Source of the DNA: Misgurnus anguillicaudatus
Lineage: Eukaryota; Chordata; Actinopteri; Cypriniformes; Cobitidae
Direction: 5' to 3'
Assembly (NCBI RefSeq): GCF_027580225.2
Contig: NC_073355.2
Coordinates: 17,675,501-17,739,500 of the forward strand
Length of the DNA stretch: 64,000 nucleotides
Shown: positions 1-10,419 of the stretch, one piece after another
Position numbering within the stretch: position 1 is the stretch's first letter
Layout of the letters: each line of letters opens with the position of its first letter
The notes under the pieces: model-generated
Databases searched by the model: none
Told to the model about the DNA's origin: nothing
The model's input: only the letters and a program-made list of their open reading frames with translations
Translations under genes and position numbers: made by a program

Positions 1-1008
1 GACATTTTAATGACAAATTAAATTTGTATCACTGGTAAAAAGTGATCAGTTAAGATGCATCAGTTAATGTCAAGTTGTCATAACAAAGACATCTCAAACA
101 ATGTCGTCTTTGCCTTAAAAATGACAAAATTGAACAAATGACACTTAATCACAGTTGTCACAAACGTGCATAAAATCTCCTTCAAATTCATAGCACGTGT
201 CATGTCATGATTATGAATGTGTCATGTCTTATAAACACCCCTTCAATTAAAGTGTTGTTACCAAAACCAGAATACATATCTGTATGCTTGCATGTTGTAT
301 TAAAAGTACAATTTAAAAATTGTACATTAGGAAGTTCTATTGATTTTTTTTGCCCTGATTGATTTTTGTTTGGCTTTGTTTCTTATTGAAATGTGTTGTT
401 CAATGTGCTAAGAGTACAGTAAATGTTCTTTACAGTTTTTATTTCCTGTTCGGTTTGTTAATAAAATAAACATAGTGAGAGCCAAGAGAGCAACTCATGA
501 TAGAATGAAATGTTTATCCCCAATTTGTTCTCAAATTCGTAACACAAATGACCTTTAATGCTCTGTCTAAGGGAATTTTAACGAAAATGAAATGTTGTCT
601 TTTAATTGCATTTAACCACAATATTACACAGTCACAAACTTGTAAGATATCTTTTTGTATTAATACATCTTTCATACTGTATACACAAATGTCGGGTGTT
701 TAAATGCTTAAGTTCTGAGTAAAATGGAAGTTTTACTGTAAGACCTACGAATATGACGGCTGCACATATAGCTGCTATTGTTTGTAAACGCATCCCAACT
801 CAGACAAAATGTACCAGGAACATCTGGTTGGCTTATTTTGAGACTCCCCATGGACATACATCAGCATTGTAATCAGTCATCTTGGCAAAACTACTGCAAT
901 TTTCCAGATTGTTCAAAGCGAGCATAATTATCCCTCAAATCACATTGTGTTCAGCATCTCACTGCCCTTCAGTACTATGATGCAATAACGTGATGCGTAC
1001 AGTTGCAC
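1..1008. other. AT-rich intergenic stretch
   Basis: No open frame, RNA gene or clear repeat boundary is visible. The sequence is AT-rich with scattered TGACA-like words near the start. I see nothing to annotate. Confidence 0.6.
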
Positions 1009-1185
1009 TGTAAAAATTTCAACTTAATTACGCATGTCAATTCAACCTTCTTTTTAATGTTTTGACTTGTGATAAATTGAAATTCTGAAGTAAAAGTAAC
1101 ATAAAAATATATGTTGATTTGATATAATTTTTACATTACAAAAAAAAAATGCTGTATTATTTTGTATTCAAAGTATTACAGTAAT
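1009..1185. repeat. CACTGTAAAAA-type MITE fragment
   Basis: It starts with cactgtaaaaatttcaact and ends near ttacagtaa, so the ends are roughly complementary. The inner part (acgcatgtcaattcaacc and what follows) is similar, in inverted orientation, to 5887-6057. Two diverged copies of one small AT-rich element in the window support a MITE. The family name is unknown to me and the right end is approximate. Confidence 0.45.
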
Positions 1186-1745
1186 ATGAAATACAAATAC
1201 CATTACAGACAAGACTTTTAAAAAATGAAATGCAAACAGACATCTAATCTTGAATTGTGTTTTTAAAATGCAAATGTATTAAAAGTTTTAATCTCAAACA
1301 TAACATTGAAAATGTCCTTGTCAAAACACCAAAATGCCATTGCTTTCATAGAGAAAAGACATTAAAACAACGGGGTTCATTATTTTCTCAGTCGTTTTTA
1401 ATTTCTCTAATGATAAAAACACAATTTAATTGATTTCAGTCTAATTTGTTTATTTCAGAGCAACAAAGTTGTGATAAATAAATGAAACCATCTATGTGAA
1501 TGATGTGCCCTTCAACATGATTTGAAGTTTAGGGCACATCATGCATGTCTCCACACAGATCAATTCTGTTCAGTATGAAATAGTCCTGGTCAACAAGAGG
1601 TGAAACCCATAAAGCCATCAATGTAGCAGATCAATGCACAATGATGCAGACAGGAACCCTGCATGGTTCTCACATGTTCACGTAATAACAATAGCTTTAG
1701 GGAACGTATACATTGAATAACCTGACATTTCTTTTTCTGTGATCC
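1186..1745. other. AT-rich intergenic stretch
   Basis: No supported gene. An open frame of 71 codons on the minus strand (1590-1805) crosses the edge of the adjacent transposon and has no recognisable domain. Nothing else is seen. Confidence 0.55.
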
Positions 1746-2333
1746 ACAATGCAATAGGGTTGTGCCGATAGACGATAGTATCGTGTATCGACGATCTTTA
1801 GACATATCGCCAATGGCAGGCTTTCATGGCGATAGTCAAGACGATAGTTGGCGAATGGTTATTATTTTTATCATCATAGTTTTATATTAACACACCACAA
1901 TGCATGCTTTTCCTCACATGAGGGTTTGTGGGCTTCACTTTAAGCGGAGAGATTGTAAAGAGAGAATTCCTTCTTGCACGTACCTGCATTAATGCGCGCG
2001 TCTTGGTCTCCTTCTACCACTAAATCCAGTGCGCCGCGTCATGAGCAGCTGCGCTTCTCTCTGTCTCACGTGCATGCGCTCTCGCGTCTGTCCGCAGTCT
2101 AAACATAAACTAAAGTAGTAATCCTTATTTGTTCAGTTTAATGCGTTTCATGCGAGCTGATGCAAACTTTACTTTTTGTTTAAAATATGACACGCTGCAT
2201 ATTAGCGCCTCTCTCTCACTCTCGCGTACGTGCAGAGAGCTGCGCTCTGTCCGAAGTCAGATCACTAGGTATTAATCCTGTTTATGATATGCATTTTAAT
2301 GAGTTGTAGCAACACGTCCCTCATGTTTAATAT

Positions 2334-2906
2334 TAGCCTGGTTAGCCAGACCTACATCAATATGTAAGGTCTGGCAACTCTTCACACAAACGGCTCAATG
2401 CAAGGGGCGGGATATAAGGTTGTCCCTCAAAATGCCTCTGTACGCAATAGGATAGCGCTATGACCAATCAGAGCAACGAAGAAGGTGACGTATGAGTCCC
2501 CTGCGTTTCCCCACCAGTGGAGCTAATTGGTATATCAAACTTTTACCGTAACCAGTCGGCAAAACTCCAAACACATCTTTCTTGCTTAAAAAGGACTTCA
2601 GTAGGGTTATTTGCTCTTCTCTCAAAGAAAAACATAAGTCTAAGTCCTCCAGAGTCGCGGCCAAAGCCGCTTCAAAAGAAAGCTGTTCGCCAGCAGCAGC
2701 AGCCGTTCTTTGTTTTCAAGTAGGAACCGTCGCAGGCAGCTCTGTCGTCATCATGTTAAGCCCGCCCCACAGACGCTACACACGATGTGATTGGCCTGAC
2801 CAAATTTTGGTTTTTGGAGCTGTTAAGTGTATTGTGAGTGCCTAGACTAAACCCTGGCAGCAAATATATTTTGCGGCCGCTAGGGTGCGTCTAGATTTCT
2901 AGGCTA
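2334..2906. mobile_element. Nested 573-bp element with 9-bp target duplication and a RecQ-like fragment
   Basis: It sits inside the hAT-like element. The termini tagcctgg and ctaggcta are inverted repeats. The 9-bp words gtttaatat at 2325-2333 and 2907-2915 are identical and directly abut the termini, so this is a real insertion. It carries a minus-strand helicase fragment (2458-2664), which suggests an internally deleted derivative of a larger helicase-encoding DNA transposon. Which superfamily is unclear: the 9-bp duplication does not settle it, and Academ-like or other helicase-bearing elements are possible. Confidence 0.7.
2458..2664 (-). pseudogene. RecQ-like helicase N-terminal fragment (transposon-borne)
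   Basis: The 68-codon frame contains, in order, an LREEQ segment like the RecQ-family Q motif region (about residues 14-18) and a Walker A motif LPTGYGKSLIYQ (about residues 36-47). This is the start of a superfamily 2 RecQ-like ATPase. The DEAH box, the later helicase motifs and the RQC part are missing because the frame stops about 20 residues after Walker A. A full RecQ core needs several hundred residues, so the fragment cannot work. It lies inside a 573-bp transposon and is not a host recQ gene. Homology rests on motifs read by eye. Confidence 0.68.
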
Positions 2907-3434
2907 GTTTAATATATGATTGTGTTTAAAATATGATCGCGTTCCGCTGGACCGATGCGTTTAAAAAGGCACCTTATGAGAGCACCACTGCTTGACACGT
3001 GTAGTCTTCTGCAACAGCACTAAACCAATGCATTGAATAGTTTGCATGCGCGCGCACGTGTGTGTGCGTGCGCAGATGCATGTTTTTACAGTTATTAAGT
3101 AATCATGATAGGATTTTAATGACGCGCTCGCTTTAATGGCATCAGTTTTAAGAAGGTTGCGGTCATGATGGTGTTACGGTCTTGTTTTTTTTGTCCACCC
3201 ATCAAGTGACTTGTTATAATGAGTAAAAATTAACAAATAACATAAAAAAGAGTAAACTACTTCCACGCCCCCGATAATATCGTGTATCGCCGATCTCACA
3301 GGCTGACGATAGGACGATCTGAAAATAGGGCATATCGCCCAACACTACAATGCAACCAAGTCATTTGGTTTTATATTCAGTTCATTTAAAAACTTTTTGA
3401 CCAGTGCAAAAACCTTTAAGGCCTCATTGAAATA

Positions 3435-4624
3435 TTAAAGGAATCTTTTTCTTAAAAGAAAAATCCAGATAATTTACTCACCGCCATGTCATCCAAAATG
3501 TTGATGTCTTTCTTTGTTCAGTCGAAAAGAAATTATGTTTTTTGAGGAAAACATTGCAGGATTTTTCTAATTTTAATGGACTTTAATAGACACCAATAAT
3601 TAACACTTAACTCAACACGTAGCGGTTTTTTTCAGCGGAGTTTCAAAGGACTATAAGCGATCCCAAACTAGGCATAAGGGTCTTATCTAGCGAAACGACT
3701 GTCATCTTGACAAGAAAAATAAAAAACATGCTCTCCCAAACCACAACTTTTCGTCTAGGTCCGGTCCAGCACGACCTAACGCAAATGCGTAGTGACGTAG
3801 AGAGGTCACGTGTTACATATATAAAACGCACATTTGCGGACCATTTTAAACAATAAACTGACACAAAGACATTAATTAGTATCAGTTGACATACAACAAC
3901 GTAGGAACGGTCCTCTTTCAACACATTTGTAAACACTGGGGCGGAGTTTCGCATTCATCCTCTGTGACCTCTTGACGTCATGACGTATTGCGTGGGGTCA
4001 CCTGGCGCATCACGACCAGATCTAGACAAGAAGTTGTGCTTTAAAAGAGTATATTTGTTATTTTTCTTGTAAAAAATGACAATCTTTTTGCTAGATAAGA
4101 CCCTTATGCCTCGTTTGGGATTGTTTATAGTCCTTTGAAACTCTGTTGAAAAAAACTGTTACGTGTTGAGTTAAGTGCACTCTTAAAATGAATGTGTTAA
4201 ATTAACACATCTTGTGTCTAGTCAAGGACAACACATCTAGTGTGTTGTCCTTAACTTAACACATCTCTGTGTTATTTTTGGAATAACACACTTTGTGTTG
4301 TTTTAACACATCTTGTGTTGTCCATTTCATTTATTTAAGCTCACAATCGACACGAAATGACACACAAATGTTTTTAAAACAACACATAATGTGTTAAATA
4401 GTTTAACACAAAACAATGTGTTAAAATTAACACATCCTTTCTTAGAGTGTGTTAATTGTTGGTGTCTATTAAAGTTCATTAAAATGAGAAAAATCCTGCA
4501 ATGTTTTCCTCAAAAAACATAATTTCTTCTCGACTGAACAAAGAAAGACATCAACATTTTGGATGACATGGCGGTGAGTAAATTATCTGGATTTTTCTTT
4601 TTAGAAAATGGAATATTCCTATAA
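3435..4624. mobile_element. TTAA-flanked foldback element, copy A
   Basis: The two halves are long imperfect inverted repeats: atccagataatttactcacc near the left end returns as its complement near 4575-4594, and the similarity continues inward for hundreds of bases. The left end is ttaaaggaatc; the right end is decayed (gaaaatggaatattcctataa). The same element is at 39188-40061. TTAA with TTAAAGG-type ends points to a piggyBac- or Kolobok-type target, which is inference. Minus-strand open frames in both copies are conserved only because the repeat is. A 272-bp MITE is inserted at 4178. Confidence 0.75.
4178..4449. mobile_element. CACTCT...AGAGTG palindromic MITE inside the foldback element
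   Basis: Terminal inverted repeats cactcttaaaatg and the complement of cttagagtg bound 272 bp rich in TGTGTTAA/TTAACACA words. The opposite arm of the host foldback element gives the empty site: it reads aagtgttaatt once, while here the same site is split and flanked by tg on both sides. That implies a 2-bp duplication. A relative with the same terminal word and 2-bp flanks is at 33256-33508. Confidence 0.72.
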
Positions 4625-5886
4625 ATATTTATGGATGACCAAACTACACCAGCATAAAACTCATGTAGGGTTAAATCAATTCAGATCTCATATTGATAAA
4701 ATTGCACATTACGGCAATTTAACAATGTTTCTGCAAAAAAGTTTTACAAATTCTGATGAAATCCCAGTTTGTTGTAACATAACAATATTATTCTCATTTT
4801 ATGGAAAAATTAGACATTTTCTTCTATGCATGACACTTTATCATTAAAGCTGTTAAAAAAACAAGTGCTTGGAGAAACTCGTGCAATTTATCATTTGTAA
4901 AAGTCTGGTGACAAACAGATGCACAACTTAATAAGATATGGCATGTTTAGTTCTTTCATTTTTTTCCATTATGCTCAATGTGCATGTTATTGTCTATGTG
5001 TATTTGTGGTGCACTTATCTCAGTATCTCCACATGCTTAATATTAACAAACAATCCTGCGACTGTGTTGTGGAAGTCTCTTGAGACTCTTCTTGAACTGA
5101 TCTATAAAGTTCAGGTTGACAGTAAGCCTCATTAAAACTTGGGAGCCCATCACCTGTGATATTAATAAGGCACTTAGCTTTCAAAAGCTGCACACAAAGC
5201 GGTCACCCCACTGTGCACCAAAAAGCCAAAGACCATGAATTATTAACTCTGTAAAACAATGGATGCAGGTAGTTCAGTCGATGCATTATTCATGCAAATG
5301 TCACAAAAAAGCTCCCTACCATAATTGTAATTATTTTTTTAATCTAACGATTGAAATTGAATTTTTGCTGGCGTCAAAGAATATGCGTCTTGAGAGATGT
5401 GACATTTATCAAAACAAAATGAAAAGCTATTACATCACAGTAAACAGACACACATGCACAAACATGCACACATACGCTCCAGTAGTATAAGTCTTTTGGA
5501 AATTAAATCATAAATATCCAGTTTTAGTACTTGGCTCTGAGCTGTTTAATCCTTTATTCCTTTTTGGCCAATTAAATAATGAGTTTGTTTTAAAGCAGTG
5601 CAACAGATCCACGGGATCAATGTTTAGCCTTTCTAACCCTTTCATCAAATTAAACTACTGTTATTTAGGGCACAAGTTATTGTTGTATTTGCTATGTGAC
5701 TGATCAAACATGAAAACTAATTAATACACAACAAATTGTGTTTTTGCAAACAGATGGACCATGTTGTCATTATACATCAGACAGCCTGAACATTAAAATC
5801 CAGTTGTTACCTTAAGGACCTGTTTTACACCTGATCTACAGTAAAGCTGACTTTTGTTGGTGTAATCGAGTCAGTTGTCACTGTGC
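4625..5886. other. AT-rich intergenic stretch
   Basis: Three short frames (65-79 codons) occur here with no domain, signal or codon pattern that would support coding. There is no clear repeat boundary. Nothing recognised. Confidence 0.5.
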
Positions 5887-6057
5887 ACTGTAAAAAGTAT
5901 ATCATATATTTTTATCTTACTTTGTTATTTTTTATGTTGCTTTAACTTAACAAAGTTGTCAACGTATCACAAGTCAAAATATAAAAAGTAGGTTGAATTG
6001 ACTTGCATAATTAAGTATTTAAACTTTTTTGTTTTTGTAAAAACATTTTGTTACAGT
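5887..6057. repeat. CACTGTAAAAA-type MITE fragment, second copy
   Basis: It begins gcactgtaaaaag and ends near ttgttacagt. The inner segment containing acaagtcaaaatataaaaag and gaattgacttgcataatt is the complement of the inner part of 1009-1185 with moderate divergence. This supports a small shared repeat, probably a non-autonomous DNA element. Confidence 0.45.
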
Positions 6058-6242
6058 ATTGATGCAGTCAAATTAGATCATTTTGATGTAAATTTTTACT
6101 TAAATTAATTTATTTGTGAATAAAATAGTTCGTTTGGATTTTACCGATTGAACCATGAAAATTTTTTTTAACTACCTAACAAAATTGATCTATAATTTCA
6201 TTATAATTGTCAAAGCACTAGAAGTTTGCCATCTTTAGTTGT

Positions 6243-6760
6243 GTTAAAGTGCATGTATTTCATTGTTAAAAAACAACGTTATTTTGTGTATTTGGTATAA
6301 TACAATGTGTTTGTGTGGTTTATGGTTAAAAAAACACATTATTTTCCACATACTGTAATTTTTTTGTAGCTCCAGATTTTCATCTCTTTCTGAAGGGCAC
6401 AGATTTTGTACAAAACTCTTCGATTTGAAAAGCGCTGTGTCCCTGATTGGCCAGCTAATCTGTACGTTGTGATTGGTCTGAATACCTCTGACGTCAGCCT
6501 GGAAATGTGACGCTCTTTACTATGTTTGAAAGATTTGCCCACAATTCAATGCTAACATTAGTCGGAAGCAGGAGGAATTATGATAATGTCTTGTCTATAT
6601 CACCAATCCTAGGAAGTAAACTGTTGCCTACAATCTGTGTGTTTGTTGTAGTCCTAGAAAATAGATTTACATTTGAGACGATTACTCACATCATCATTAA
6701 CTTTGGGCTTTGTACTTTTGCATATCACTAACATGTACTAATACACACTTACACACCAAA
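6243..6760. repeat. Interspersed repeat with tgattggccagct core, copy A (partial)
   Basis: A left half starting near gttaaagtgcatg carries aacgttattttgtgtatttgg, then ctgattggccagcta and gacgtcagcctggaaatgtg. The same order of words, diverged, occurs at 25565-26290. Two copies with the same internal order identify a dispersed element, probably a non-autonomous DNA transposon. The right end here is not defined and no protein is encoded. Confidence 0.55.
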
Positions 6761-6915
6761 GGAAATGTAAAATCGTGAATCAGACAATTTGTGCTCTTTA
6801 AAGAATTTGGTATTGTTATGAACAGATATTAAAATCATGTTGGTTCTAATGCCATATACAGTATGTGGTGAAACCACCAACAAACATATGCACTTGTCTT
6901 TCCCAACCCTTCATA

Positions 6916-7802
6916 CCGTAAAACTTCAAATAATAGCCGAGTCCCAAATAGACGCCTGTCTCTTTTAGACGCCTGGTGTGACGACAGGTTTGGGTAAATA
7001 AACGCCTGTCTCAAATAAAGGCCTGGTCTGTTTTTTAGTTTCGGGTTGTATTTAATCTTCTAAAACCCGTCAGATAGTCTGTTTAAGACAGTTCTATGGT
7101 GCAGATTGAACACGCTAAAGTTTTTTTTGCTTACCGGTAGATGTCACGTGACAGACGCAGTCGTTGTTTTACTCATCACTATGACAACACAACAAGCTTC
7201 GTCGCCAGAATTGAGGTGATGATGACAGTAGCGAAGTGGCAATCGAGGGAGTCAGTACTTTTTCCGGTGGGCCGGTAGTGTTTTGGGGCCGCTGATAATA
7301 GCCGGGCTTTCAGTCTTTTGTCATGCATGCACTCCCGCCACACATTGTATTTCTCACGCGGAAACACTATTTATCATATTTAATATGCTGCAGCGCCTAA
7401 AATGTATCTGGCCGCACTGCTCTCTCTCTCTATCAAGCCCGTCTTCCCTAGAGTTCTAGTCGAGGGAGCCAATACAAAAAAAGAAAGAGGCTACACAACA
7501 GCCAATCAGAAAATAGCACTGTTGTATCTGGGTAAGATTTCACGCAACAACCAATAAAAAAACATATCATTGTTTGCTTTATTTATACTGCCAATAATTT
7601 AAGACTGTTGTTATTACACGAACTAATTTGTTAAACACATTCAAATTAAAAATAAAACGTAATATGTGGTAACCTCCTGCTGTCATGCTGGAACAATTAA
7701 ATTAAAAGCCTGTCTCTTATAGACGCCTGTCTCTTTTAGACGCCTGGTGTGATGATAGGTTTGGGAAAATAAAAGCCCGGGCTATTATTTGAAGTTTTAC
7801 GG
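6916..7802. mobile_element. TA-flanked 887-bp TIR element (ends ccgtaaaacttcaaataa)
   Basis: The ends are almost perfect 23-bp inverted repeats: ccgtaaaacttcaaataata at the left and its complement at 7780-7802. Both are flanked by TA (6914-6915 and 7803-7804), as for Tc1/mariner/pogo-type insertion. Subterminal tracts repeat agacgcctgtctc on both sides. One 62-codon minus-strand frame (7179-7367) is too short to call a transposase. The element is therefore non-autonomous; the pogo link is inference from the TA site and end sequence. Confidence 0.75.
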
Positions 7803-7804
7803 TA

Positions 7805-8048
7805 TTTCTCTGCTTCTTATCTCACATATTATATCCCTTGTTGCTGTCAGATTGTTATTTTAAACCCCAAATCATCACCTACCATCAACCCTCTTGCACT
7901 TAACATTTTATTGCTCTCTCATAATAATGAAAGTGAAAAAACACCAACATCTAATAATTCCCAGATGCTCCAAGATATTCCAAACTAAAAAATCCCTTGG
8001 GGAATAATGGCTTCTTCATAGAAGTGTCAATGGTATTTTTATTTCATT
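7805..8048. other. Short spacer between two transposons
   Basis: About 240 bp of AT-rich sequence with no visible gene or repeat boundary. Confidence 0.5.
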
Positions 8049-9631
8049 CCCAGCTAACAGAAAAAAGTTCTAAGAACGTTCCCTGAAAGTTCTTTACGTT
8101 CCCAAAAACGTTCTGCCAACGTTAAAAGTGTCCAGTTTTCTTGACGTTCTGGGAACGTTTTTGTGTTGTCTCGACGTTGGAGGAGTGTTGCATTTTGCCA
8201 TTTTTGGACGTTGTGACAATGTCATGTTTTAATGTTCACACAGTGTTTGAAGCAACAACTGTTTGTTGTATTGACTTGTTTAATTGTTATGTAAATGATA
8301 GAGAAACATTGCATTTTATTATATTTATTTTTTATATCTATATTATTTTATTATATTTATTATATATTTGTTATATTTTATATATCTATTATATATAAGT
8401 TTAGATGTTGATGTTTTGTTTCATTTTGGGTCGCCATTGTTGTGATTGGTGTTCGTTTTGGTTGGGCTCTTGAGCCTTGTCTTTTGCTTGCTAGTTTTTT
8501 CCCTGGTTGTGTTAACTTTTTGTTAATACACCACATTTATTATGAACATGTTAAGTTAATAGTGTAATTCTGTGGTGTGGTGGTTGGCACACAATGGAAA
8601 AAAATCATCCCCAACCAATCCACTAATCAAAAGTTTATCCTCTGTCAACAATGCAAATGAGATCCAGCACCCTCACAGCAGTTTGTCATTAAGGAGTTTA
8701 AGAAACTTTTGTCAAAAAATATCTGCTACATAATTGGGATGCATAAACATCAAGAATCAGACTATGAATCTCAACCATGGTGACAAAGAAAATTGGAAAA
8801 AAAATCATTATTTATCCATGCTGCAGTGCATGCTGGGAGTCCTGAATGAGATTTGTAATTTGTTAATACCCAGCATGCATTGCAGCATGAAGTTTTTCCT
8901 TTAATTGTCACCATGGTTGAGATTCATAGTCTGATTCTTGATGTTTGTGCATCCCAATTAAATAGCGGATATTTTTTGTCCAAAGTTTCTAAAACTCTTT
9001 AATGACAAACTGCTGTGAAAGAGCTGGATCTCATTTACATAATTGACAGAAAATAAACTTTTGATTAGTAAATTAATTAGGAATGATTTTTTACCATTAT
9101 GTACCAACCACCACACCACAGAATTACACTACTAACTTAACATGTTCATAACAAATGTGGTGTATTAACAAAAAGTTAACACAACCAGGGAAAAAACTAG
9201 CAAGCAAAAGACAAGGCTCAAGAGCCCAACTAAAACGAACACTAATCACAATAATGGTGACTTAAAATTAAACAAAACATCAACATCTAAACTTATATAT
9301 AATAGATATATAATATATAATAAATATAATAAAATAATATAAATATAAAAAATAAATATAATAAAATGCAATGTTTCTCTATCATTTACATAACAATTAA
9401 ACAAGTCAATATAATAAACAGTTGTTGTTTTAAACATTGTGTGAACATTAAAACATGACATTGTCATAACGTTTAAAAATGGTAAAATGTAACATTCCTC
9501 TAACGTTGAGACAACACAAAAACGTTCTTAGAACGTCAAGAAAACTGGACACTTTTAACGTTGGCAGAACGTTTTTGGGAACGTAAAGAACTTTCAGGGA
9601 ACGTTCTTAGAACTTTTTTCTGTTAGCTGGG
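8049..9631. mobile_element. 1.58-kb long foldback element, copy 1 (cccagctaacag...ctgttagctggg)
   Basis: Nearly the whole element is one inverted repeat with arms of about 780 bp: cccagctaacagaaaaaagt at the left is mirrored at 9612-9631, and the pairing continues to a centre near 8840, including ccatgctgcagtgcatgctg. Flanks are tt on both sides (2 bp). AT-rich open frames in both arms (8141-8398 plus, 9246-9467 minus) are the same sequence read from each arm, not genes. A transcript would form a very long hairpin. Differences between the arms are dominated by A/G (left arm G) in some blocks. A second copy lies at 43374-44937. Confidence 0.82.
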
Positions 9632-10141
9632 TTACTAAATAAATAATCAATTTGATATTACAAAAAATATTTCAAAGATGTACTGTTTTTTATTGTTTTT
9701 TTACTGCAGTAATGCACAGGATAAATAATTATTTGTCCACAGCAAGGTAAAAAAGCATGAGCCCGTTCTTGCACACATCTATAGACGTATGTGGACTGTT
9801 TGCTGAGGACTAGGTCAGCGGTGATAACCTCTTCAAATAATTGCCCTATTATTTCAGCTGTGATTGCAAACAATAATACAGCATTCCCCATTTATCCCCA
9901 GCCTGATCTTATGAATAAAATACAAACCTGCATTCAGCACAGAGGGCACCGCTAAAGAATAAACACACACAACAACCCTAAAGTGCCATTTATTGTTTAT
10001 TTTGTTTCATGGTAATTTAGATAAGGGTAATTGCCAACATATGCCCAAAGGGTTCCACCGTTGGCATTTGCAGCAGGGTGGTGACTATTGCAGCTTTTAT
10101 TTTGGGGCTTATATGGATTTGTAAGTGTAATGCTACGCATA
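9632..10141. other. Intergenic stretch
   Basis: AT-rich sequence. The one minus-strand frame (9658-9891) has no recognisable domain. Nothing annotated. Confidence 0.5.
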
Positions 10142-10240
10142 TTAAAGGAACAGTTCAGCCACAAAGACTCTGTCATTAATTATTCACCCTCATGCTGTTC
10201 CAAACTCATATGACTCTTTCCTCAGGGGAATACACAAGAA
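10142..10240. repeat. Left end of a TTAAAGGAACAGTTCA-type DNA element
   Basis: It starts with ttaaaggaacagttcagcc and continues with ttattcaccctcatgctgtt, a terminal sequence I recognise as very common in cyprinid genomes and flanked by TTAA. The matching right end is absent: the sequence runs straight into a SINE at 10246. It is a truncated copy. Confidence 0.55.
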
Positions 10241-10245
10241 GATAT

Positions 10246-10385
10246 TTTGAATTGGGAGACGCATTTATCCGAAGTGACTTACAGTGCAAATTCCAAGTAT
10301 GTATTCCATGTTCCGTGGGATCAAGACCATGACCTTTTGAATTGCTAACGCAATTCACTATCTGTTGACCTAAGTTTAAGAGCTG
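10246..10385 (-). repeat. tRNA-derived SINE, minus strand
   Basis: Read on the minus strand, this has a decayed tRNA-like head with gaattgcgttagca and ggtcttgatccc (box-B-like). A tail with cactgtaagtcacttcggat and aaatgcgtctcc follows. The head-plus-tail order matches the SINE at 27488-27640 on the plus strand. Two copies sharing both parts argue for a SINE, not a tRNA pseudogene. Such SINEs depend on a LINE for mobilisation. Confidence 0.65.
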
Positions 10386-10419
10386 TTTTCTTTCATACAA
10401 GTGGAACTGAATGGGATTA

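Larger units (their letters stand above)
1754..3346. mobile_element. hAT-like non-autonomous element, 1.59 kb, with 8-bp target duplication
   Basis: The ends are imperfect inverted repeats of about 15 bp (tagggttgtgccgata on the left; the complement of tatcgcccaacact on the right). The direct 8-bp flanks acaatgca lie at 1746-1753 and 3347-3354. An 8-bp duplication with TAG/CAG-type ends is typical of the hAT superfamily. The subterminal regions repeat TATCG/CGATA words. Inside is a CpG-rich part with an imperfect duplication (about 2041-2110 and 2213-2280). No transposase frame remains, so it must have been moved in trans. A second element (2334-2906) is inserted inside. Confidence 0.78.

Noticed and set aside
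3643..3954. Minus-strand ORF with a homologue at 39363-39665
   Set aside because: Similarity is explained by two copies of the same foldback repeat; the two frames differ in start and end and show no domain.
7179..7367. Possible pogo-type transposase remnant
   Set aside because: Sixty-two codons without a recognisable DNA-binding or DDE motif; the TA-flanked TIRs alone support the element.
8141..9467. Matching 85- and 73-codon ORFs on opposite strands
   Set aside because: They are the two arms of one inverted repeat and end in low-complexity Ile/Tyr/Leu sequence.
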